Below, piece after piece: positions 57,222 through 64,000 of a DNA stretch of 64,000 bases. Under the pieces are notes generated by a model, which worked only from the letters and a program-made list of their open reading frames with translations, had not been told where the DNA came from and did not search any database. Source of the DNA: Tridacna crocea (taxonomy: Eukaryota; Mollusca; Bivalvia; Cardiida; Cardiidae). The DNA is taken from NCBI GenBank assembly GCA_943736015.1, contig OX031061.1:62378192-62442191 (forward strand), read 5' to 3'. The position numbers and the translations under genes were made by a program. Positions within the stretch are counted from its first letter, which is position 1; every line of letters begins with the position of its first letter.

Positions 57222-57637
57222 CTCTTCAAACAACTGTACATCGTACGAATTGTCATCGTCCGCAAAATAAACAACACTCGGAAATACCCAGTTCTTCTCC
57301 AACCAATCTAAGGCTAGATTTCTTTGTCGAGTGCCCCTATAAAATACTAGTTTTTTCTGTCGACTGGAATTCTGTTCATATTCAGCTCTGGTATAACTCT
57401 TGATATTTAGGTGTGTATAAGGCACCTGACATCTTTCCAAAAAATGTGTAATGCGATCCGTCTTTTTCTCAGAATCTTCTACCACTATCCAATGGATATT
57501 TGGCACCAGTCGCAAGGTTTGTGACAGACGAGTTAAATCAGCTTTCTGCTCTAGTTTGGCGTGTGTTGGTGTAATGATGAAAATTAGTGGCACTTTTTTC
57601 CAGGTTGTGTAAGCACTCTTTAAATGCACAAAAACAT
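57222..57637 (-). CDS. B3GAT first recognised exon, UDP-sugar-binding part
   Basis: Acceptor TTCATTTACAG ends at 57638 and donor GAAGAG|GTAAAT starts at 57221. The first codon is split (phase 1), then 138 codons follow: VFVHLKSAYTTWKKVPLIFI, ITPTHAKLEQKADLTRLSQT, VPNIHWIVVEDSEKKT, YRGTRQRNLALDWL, and VVYFADDDNSYDVQLFEE. IITPTHA and the DDD motif, which holds Mn2+ and UDP-GlcA, define GT43. The leading residues belong to the stem, so upstream coding exon(s) with the membrane anchor must exist. None was recognised between 57640 and 64000. Confidence 0.96.
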
Positions 57638-57861
57638 CTGTAAATGAATAATTTGTGGAACGAAAGATTTAAATACTTATTCTGCTTAATGACTTACAAG
57701 AAACTTCCAAACTGACAGCAAAAATGTTTTTTTTTTTTTGGGGGGGGGGCCACTACTTAAACATTTTACGTCTCAAATACGTCCTTCGCACCAGGATGAC
57801 AGATCAAATACAACTGAAAAAATCGTGCTGCTACTTGATTAGTCAATTTGTAATTCAAATC

Positions 57862-58200
57862 GTTTAAATTCACATTATCACATGACGGCAATTGATGCAG
57901 CGAATTAAAATGCAAGATACGCTTATTCAAAACAACGCTTACGGGAATGATCGATCCAGCCATGCCAGCATTTAGCTTGTGCAGCGGAAGTTAAACAGCA
58001 CAGTACCTTAGTGCAGTAAAAGACAAGCATGGCCGAGACATATCTGTTTTTTTTTTTTTTTTTTTTAAGTTTATGAAAAAAAACCTGCACAAATCATAGA
58101 GATTCCTAAACCTACATTCAAAGCTGTACATAGAGATTTGTAGTAAAAAGTCTTTTCAAAAGAAATATTTTTCCGTTAAAATTTCTACATCTTTAAGAAA
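57862..58200. repeat. Dispersed repeat, downstream copy around B3GAT exon
   Basis: Partner of 56640-56960. It has a 22-base T run where the other has GTTATTTTTA. A 65-codon minus-strand frame at 57963-57766 (MAGSIIPVSVV...) starts inside this repeat and is not accepted as a gene. Confidence 0.88.
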
Positions 58201-58204
58201 GTAC

Positions 58205-58510
58205 ATCTGCATTTTTATGACGAGTAGCTGGCCCCTTAAATGGGTCAGAATGGATTTATTTTGATATTTTTTATTTCTCCTTAGTGTCCTCAAAACGATT
58301 TGTTAAAATATTTTTTTAAATCACTTTGAATCTCGCTAGCTACTTGTGTATTTGAAATTATTACTTCAAAAAACAGCAAAGTCACACAGTTTTCAAATAA
58401 AAAAGCTGACCCCTTTGATAACTGGAAATGATTCAATTTTGAGTTTTATTATAGTTACATTTGTGAAATCTGTTTTTTTAAACAAGCATTTAGTTTCAAA
58501 ATTGACTCTT
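58205..58510. repeat. Outlying copy of the satellite unit
   Basis: ACGAGTAGCTGGCCCCTTAA, CTCCTTAGTGTCCTCAAAAC, CTCGCTAGCTACTTGTG and GATAACTGGAAATGATTC are unit marks of the array at 61085-63802, 2.6 kb away. Confidence 0.85.
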
Positions 58511-59418
58511 AGCCACAGAAGTGATCTTCCGCCATTCATAAAAGATAAGTTACTACCAATTAAGTCATTACCTATTTTGTTTTGCTTACCTTTATCGAAT
58601 AAAACTTCAGTAATTGCACATTTTGTCGTTGAAAGCTGTAGTTGCATAATTATAAATAAAGGGAATATCATATTTTAGTAACTTTCTTAGTGCTTGCAGT
58701 TGTGTCTTGTTTCAGTTTAGCGCAAAATCAAACTTTCTCACTTTGCTCGAATCAAGTCCTAGGTGTATTATAAAAGAAATATTATGTTACAGAAAATTTC
58801 CTGGTCCTTGTATTTGCCTCTGGCGCAATATCATTTTTTTTTTTTTCATGCTGCCCGAATCAATTACGAGGACAGGGAAAGTTGCTACAACAAAGTATTC
58901 CGTATATCTAACGAGATTGAAAACCAATAATAAACCACAAAATGGTAACCACTAAATAATTATCCATTTACTATCTTACTACAAATTCTAACAGCAAAAA
59001 CTGCTATTACGAACAATTTTATTTTAAAAAATTAGGAACGATATGGAAAGTAAATACATGTCTGGTGGGTAAATTCTCTAGTTCCTTTGATATAAGGCGG
59101 GTGATCATTTCAACATACGCTTTTTAACTTTTTAACTATCACATCAGAAACCAGCCAGAAAGAATAGTCCCGTCTTAGATTACGTCCCGAAATTTACTTT
59201 AAATGGTTTTCATACTACATTTTGCTATGTAGGTAGGATATACAGTGACCTGTTTTCATAATATTTCAGAAACATGAGGAGCATTTATTGTTTTTTCCAT
59301 TGTGGTTATTTTTAGAAATAAGTTGTTAGTAAACAAGCTGTTTACTAATCATTGATGTCAACTTTCTAGAAAAGACTTACCTGGAATTTTCCAAGTTGAT
59401 ATAAATAGGAGTGACTTA
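58511..59418. other. Non-coding stretch, nothing recognised
   Basis: No repeat, gene or RNA identified. Searched on the minus strand for a membrane-anchor exon of B3GAT without success. Confidence 0.35.
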
Positions 59419-59780
59419 CTTGGTGATTTTGGACTTGAACTTAGACTTGTAGCTTGGAAGATACAGAATTAGGGAAAAAGTGTTGGAATTAACTTAGATC
59501 TTAGATCTGTAACTTGTTTTTTTAAACAGGTTGCTCATATCTACTTGTAAGTTGAATTATTAATTTAGGTTTTAGGAACCAGAAATTTCATTCTTTTTGT
59601 AATCTAACCATAATTCTTAATTTTGAGGGGCCCAATCTATTTATTGTTCTAAGATAAAGAATTGTCAAGTATCATTCAAACTTAACTATTATTGTACTCT
59701 TTTGTCTTCGCTCATTAATGAATATTGTTAATTGTTAAAGGCTTGTTGCTGGTTTTCTTTCTCGTTACGTTTGGCTCGTA
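59419..59780. repeat. Dispersed repeat, second copy, inverted
   Basis: Reverse complement of 42263-42616. The complement begins GTTACGAGCCAAACGTAACG and ends near CCAAAATCACCAAGT. Class undetermined. Confidence 0.8.
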
Positions 59781-60354
59781 ACAATGTATGTAGTTACGAA
59801 CTTTTCCAGTACTATCCGATTTTACCGTCGTGTGATGCATATACTTGTATTTAAGCTGTATTTTTTTAAGTATATAAAAATATAACATAATCCAGAATAA
59901 GAATATGACATAAACTTTACTTACCTAAATAAAGAATAACTGAAAAGGAAAAGATGCAAAATACACATATTAACCGCTGCAGACATTTCATGTTTACTCT
60001 CAAGTCGAGCGCGTCAATACTCACTCTCCCGTTTGAGATCCGCCTTCGATTGCACATTAGACAGCTGCTGACTCTATTGCCTTTTATTGCTCATTATCGG
60101 ATTTCTAGAGTTAAGCGGTTTTTTCTGATGGCAAATGAAATGCGACTAATGTGGTCTTGTTTGTAACTGAACTGGCCCACAAAACGTTAAGAGGAAAGGA
60201 GACTATACTGGTTTCCAGCATTGTCTTCTTTTCTAACAATGTAATGAAAACCTTTTTGCTTTACATAACCTCTCTTGCCGCTGATCATTTTTTCAACGAT
60301 GGTTATGTTGGAAAGCAGCCAGTAGCTTGGACAGAACATTAGCGTAGTACTGGT

Positions 60355-60445
60355 AAAAGCAAGTCCAGGAAAGCATGGGTAGGTGCACCGGCCTCCGCGA
60401 CATAACTGAAATAATGTTGAAAATGGTAGTAAACACCATACAATG
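60355..60445 (+). repeat. SINE tail fragment
   Basis: GTCCAGGAAAGCATGGGTAG, CACCGGCCTCCGCGACATAA, ATGTTGAAAATGGTAGTAAA. Same tail as near 32830. Confidence 0.65.
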
Positions 60446-60506
60446 AGCTATTCTTTTAAATAACGGCTTTTTCGCTAAATTGTTGACATTTTTCTTATAG
60501 TACCCC

Positions 60507-60735
60507 TCAACCCTTTAACATACAATCCCGACTTTAACAACTCTGATAAAAAGGCTTTTGAAAACATTGTGGGAAAAGGAGAAAAAAAGTTGGTAACCAA
60601 TATTTTCTCCTCGTCCCACAACGGTTTCTAACCTTTCAGAGATCGATTAAATCATTTGAGCAACAACTAAATTGTCGTCTTCAAATGATTTAGATTTGGT
60701 CAAGTCTCAAATATTGTCGTAAAGTAAAGGGTTAT
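60507..60735. mobile_element. Hairpin MITE, diverged
   Basis: TCAACCCTTTAACATACAAT, AACATTGTGGGAAAAGGAG, AGTTGGTAACCAATATTTTC, GTAAAGTAAAGGGTTAT. Both tips are one base from TTAA. Confidence 0.82.
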
Positions 60736-60800
60736 TACATATCCCTTATGCCGTGTGGGTTGCCTATAGCACGTTGTAAAATGAGGACTAATTATTTAGA

Positions 60801-61071
60801 GCCCAGCTGGGTTGCTCAGTGGTTAGCGTATTTGACTTCTGAACCGAAGGTTGCAGATTCTATACCCAGTTGCGAAGAACTTTTTTTAGACGAACATTTT
60901 TGCCTTTCACTTCTAATGCATGTGAGGAAAGTCGTCAGTGGCTTTTGAAAATACTGGTGTCAGTACTAGTGTGAGAAAGCCAGGAAACACATGGGTGCGT
61001 CACTGGCCGCCATGATATGACCTAAGCTGTTAAAATGGCGTTGAACTCAAATACAAACCAAAACCAAACTA
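60801..61071 (+). repeat. tRNA-headed SINE with target duplication
   Basis: AATTATTTAGA (60790-60800) and AATGATTTAGA (61072-61082) flank it with one difference. The head has GGTTGCTCAGTGGTTAGCG; the body has AATGCATGTGAGGAAAGTCG and TGTGAGAAAGCCAGGAAACA; the tail has GCCGCCATGATATGACC and AATGGCGTTGAACTC. Same family as 12412-12625. Confidence 0.88.
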
Positions 61072-61084
61072 AATGATTTAGAAA

Positions 61085-63802
61085 TGATTTTCTTTGATTT
61101 CGATAGTTTATCGAAAAATGACGGTGAAATATAATTTGATATTTCATGGTTACGACCAGTGAAAAATACCGATTTTATTTTCTAACACTTCAGTATTATC
61201 ACCAGAAACGTTTAAATTTAGAGTTTTCTAACTCATTTATAGTCATTTTCTATTCCAAACAAGCATTCATTTTCAAAAATCGTTCCTATGCTCAACAGGT
61301 ACTTGTAGCAAAATTGAAAACTATCTGTATTTTCATGACGAGTATCAGGCCCCTTAAATGGATAAGAATTGATTTATTTTGAGTTTTTTTAATTCCTCCT
61401 AAGTGTCCTCAAAACGATTTGTAGAAATATGTTTTTTTTTTTAAATGCCTTTTAATCTCACTAGCTACTTGTACATTTGAAATTTCTACTTCAAAAAACA
61501 GAAAAGGCGTCCAGTTTTCAAATCAATTAGCTGGCCCCTACTTTGACGTTTTCGAACATTGTTTCGCAAAACTGGAAATTTGTGTAAATTTTAGATCTAG
61601 AAGCTGTCCAGTATGATAATTGGAAATGTTTGAATTTAGAGTTTTATAGTCATTCAAAATGTTGATTTCTTCTAAGTGTCCTCAAAAAGATTTGTTGAAT
61701 CTTTTTTTTTTTTAATTCCTTTTAATCTCGCTAGCTACTTGTACGTTTGAAATTATTACTTCAAAAACCAGCAAAGGCGTCCAGTTTTCAAATTAAGTAG
61801 TTGGCCTCTTTGATAACTGGAAATGATTCAATTTTGAGTTTTATTATACTTTCATAAAATCTGATATTTCAGAGCATTTCATTTCAAAAGATTAATATTA
61901 TGCTCGCCAGCTATTTATAGCTTTTGATTTCACTATAAGTAAAATTGAAAGATATCGGAATGTTCATGACGAGTAGCTGTCCCTTTAAATGGATAAGAAT
62001 TGATTTATTTTGATATCTTTAATTTCTCCTAAGTGTCCTCAAAACCATTTGATGATTTTTTTAATCACTTTTAATCTCGCTAGCTACTTGTACATTTGAA
62101 ATTGTTACTTCAAAAAAACCAGCAAAGTCATCCAGTTTTCAATCTAGTAGCTGGTCCCTTTGATAACCGGAAATGATTCAATTTTGAGTTTATTATACAT
62201 TCGTGAAATCTATTATTCTAAACAAGCATTAATTTCAAAATTCAATCTTAGGCTCGCCAGCTACTTGTACCTTTTAATTTTAATTCTAAGTATAATTGGA
62301 AAATATCAGCTTTTCATGACGAGAAGTTGGACCCTTAAGCGAAAAACAATGGTTTGATTTTTGGTTTTTAACTTCTCCTAAGTATCTTAAATACGATTCG
62401 TTGAATTGTTTTGAAACATGTCACTTTAAATTTAGCCACTTACTATGACGTTTTTAATCATTATTTTGCAAAAGTGGAAAGTTGTGCCCTTTTTAGATCT
62501 AGTAGCTGTCCAGTATTATCACCAGAAACGTTTAAATTTAGAGTTTTCTAACTCATTTATAGTCATTTTCTATTCCAAACAAACATTCATTTTCAAAAAT
62601 CGTTCCTATGCTCACCAGGTACTTGTAGTAAAATTGAAAACTATCTGCATTTTCATGACGAGTATCAGGCACCTTAAATGGATAAGAATTGATTTTTTTT
62701 TGATATTTTTTTTATTTCTCCGAAGTGTCCTTAAAACGATTTGTAGAAATATGTTTTTTTTAAATCCCTTGTAATCTCACTAGCCACTTGTACATTTGAA
62801 ATTTCTACTTCAAAAAACAGCAACGGCGTCCAGTTTTCAAATCAAGTAGCTGACTCCTACTTTGACGTTTTCAATAATTATTTCGCAAAACTGGAAAGTT
62901 GCGCCCTTTTTAGATCTAGTAGCTGTCCAGTTTGATAACTGGAAATGTTTGAATTTATAGTTTTATAGTCATTCAAAATGTTGATTGCTTCTAAGTGTCC
63001 TCAAAACGATTTGTTGAATTATTTGTTTTAAATCCCGTTTAATCTCACTAGCTACTTGTACATTTGAAATTATTACTTCAAAAACCAGCAAAGGCGTCCA
63101 GTTTTCAAATTAATTAGTTGGCCTCTTTGATAACTGGAAATGATTCAATTTTGAGTTTTATTATACTTTCATAAAATCTGATATTTCAGATAAGCATTTC
63201 ATTTCAAAAATCAATATAAGGCTCGCCAGATATTAGTACCTTTTGATTTTACTCTAAATATGATTGAAAAATATCCGCTTTTTATGACCCTTAGACGAAA
63301 AACAATTGTTTTTTTTTTTTTAATTTTTAACTTCTCCTCATACTTCAATATGATTCGTTGAATTGTGTTGAAATATATCTCTCTAATTTTAGCCAGCTAC
63401 TTTGACATTTTTAATCATTAGCTCGCAAAACTTGAACATTGTTCTATTTCTAGATCTAGTAGCTGTCCAGTATGATAACTGGAACTGTTTAAATTAAGAG
63501 CTTTTAAACACATTTATGGTCATTTTTGTTTCAAACAAGTATTCAATTTCAAAAATCGTTCCTATGCTCGCCAGCTACTTGTAGTAAAGTTGAAACTATC
63601 TGCATTTTCATGACGAGTAGCTGGCCCCTAAATAGATAAGAATGGATTTATTTTGATATCTTTAATTTCTCCTAAGTGTCCTTTAACGATTTGTTGGAAT
63701 ATTTTGAATAAAAAAAACTTTTTTACTCTCGCTTGCTACTTGTACATTTGAAATCAATACTTCAAAAATAGCAAAGTCGCCCAGTTTTCAAATCAAGTAG
63801 CC
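61085..63802. repeat. Degenerate satellite with higher-order structure
   Basis: The marker CTAGCTACTTGTACATTTGA recurs near 61460, 61730, 62086, 62785, 63050 and 63735 with changes. The marker TCCTAAGTGTCCTCAAAACG recurs likewise. Intervals alternate between about 270-350 and 690 bases. A longer block starting AGTATTATCACCAGAAACG is repeated at 61193 and 62514, about 1.32 kb apart. Thus basic units of about 330 bp appear grouped into a larger repeat. Open frames across it (61146-61382, 62445-62774) are nearly the same peptide twice and not genes. Confidence 0.88.
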
Positions 63803-63999
63803 GGTGTAATGCAGAGAAATTACCCCCATTACAAAATGACCCATGGGTTATTTGTCTACGTAGAGGAATGACCCATGGGTTATTTGTCTACGTAGAATAA
63901 TGACCCGGGTCATTTTTCTACGTAGTGAAATCACTTTCTCTACGTAGAATAATGACCCGGGTCTTTTTGTAGGGGAGGGTCATTTCACTGCATTACACC
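63803..63999. mobile_element. Palindrome-built element with GGTGTAATGCAG ends
   Basis: GGTGTAATGCAG at 63803 and CTGCATTACACC ending at 63999 are exact inverted ends; pairing continues as GAAAT(T/G)ACCC. The 197-bp body is almost all palindromes: AATGACCCATGGGTTATT twice, AATGACCCGGGTCATT, TCTACGTAGA four times with variants, and AGTGAAATCACT. It sits in the satellite, interrupting the CAAGTAGCTGGCC part of a unit. The end is one base from the window edge. Confidence 0.85.
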
Positions 64000-64000
64000 T

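Larger units (their letters stand above)
43595..57637 (-). other. B3GAT-family glucuronosyltransferase gene span
   Basis: Four exons on the minus strand code for 267 residues plus one split codon, ending at TAG 43597-43595. Introns are 3624, 5348 and 4265 bp. Family-43 enzymes of the Golgi add glucuronic acid from UDP-GlcA in beta-1,3 linkage to a terminal galactose. GlcAT-I completes the proteoglycan linker tetrasaccharide; GlcAT-P/S make HNK-1-type caps. Family proteins are about 330 residues, so the cytosolic tail, membrane anchor and stem are missing from these exons. They should lie upstream, at higher coordinates. Which paralog this is cannot be decided: VSVWPVGL is GlcAT-I-like, FAIDMAGFAVN is closer to GlcAT-P. 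Confidence 0.93.

Noticed and set aside
57766-57963. B3GAT upstream exon or separate gene (MAGSIIPVSVV...)
   Set aside because: The start and half of the frame lie in a repeat also found at 56640; no splice sites fit and no membrane segment is encoded.
61146-62774. Two related proteins
   Set aside because: They are the same satellite segment translated twice.

Overview
The window looks like nuclear DNA of a lophotrochozoan animal, most likely a bivalve mollusc. This is inferred from the AT-rich composition, very high density of small non-autonomous elements, tRNA-headed SINEs, a spliced animal glycosyltransferase gene, and the absence of operons or ribosome-binding sites. No rRNA, stand-alone tRNA, CRISPR array, retrovirus-like or Polinton-like element was recognised.

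One host gene is well supported. It is a family-43 beta-1,3-glucuronosyltransferase (B3GAT/GlcAT) on the minus strand. Four exons (57637-57222, 53597-53511, 48162-47962, 43696-43595) carry the whole catalytic domain to the stop codon. Every junction has GT/AG and the reading frame is continuous. The exon(s) for the cytosolic tail, membrane anchor and stem were not found and probably lie beyond position 64000. The introns (3.6, 5.3 and 4.3 kb) are full of mobile elements. Two weaker coding traces are a possible first exon at 11960-12077 (+) and a possible OB-fold-like exon at 22810-22588 (-).

Most of the rest is mobile DNA. A nearly full-length but broken LINE lies at 4303-8900 (+). A second, 5'-truncated LINE lies at 52660-50480 (-), and a hAT transposase relic at 21588-21070 (-). 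About thirty copies of TTAA-ended MITEs, roughly 230 bp each with a central near-perfect hairpin, cover close to a tenth of the window. Three SINEs keep target-site duplications or clear family structure.

The window also contains its own controls. A block at 10655-14538 is repeated at 32230-34983. Comparing the two copies shows an empty site for a TTAA MITE, an empty site for a SINE with a 13-bp target duplication, and a 1.8-kb segment present in one copy only. A second repeat pair (41122-41470 and 55374-55935) gives an empty site for another TTAA element.

The most unusual material is a set of 'phrase repeats': short G/C-framed or palindromic phrases reiterated with word changes (3700, 20067, 25261, 31066, 31841, 32985, 35620, 46280, 54940, 56320, 63803). 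Other notable structures are a perfect 41-bp-arm hairpin at 11552-11654, a foldback cluster at 54014-54910, a CpG-rich TA-ended element at 39954-40173, and a degenerate satellite at 61085-63802.
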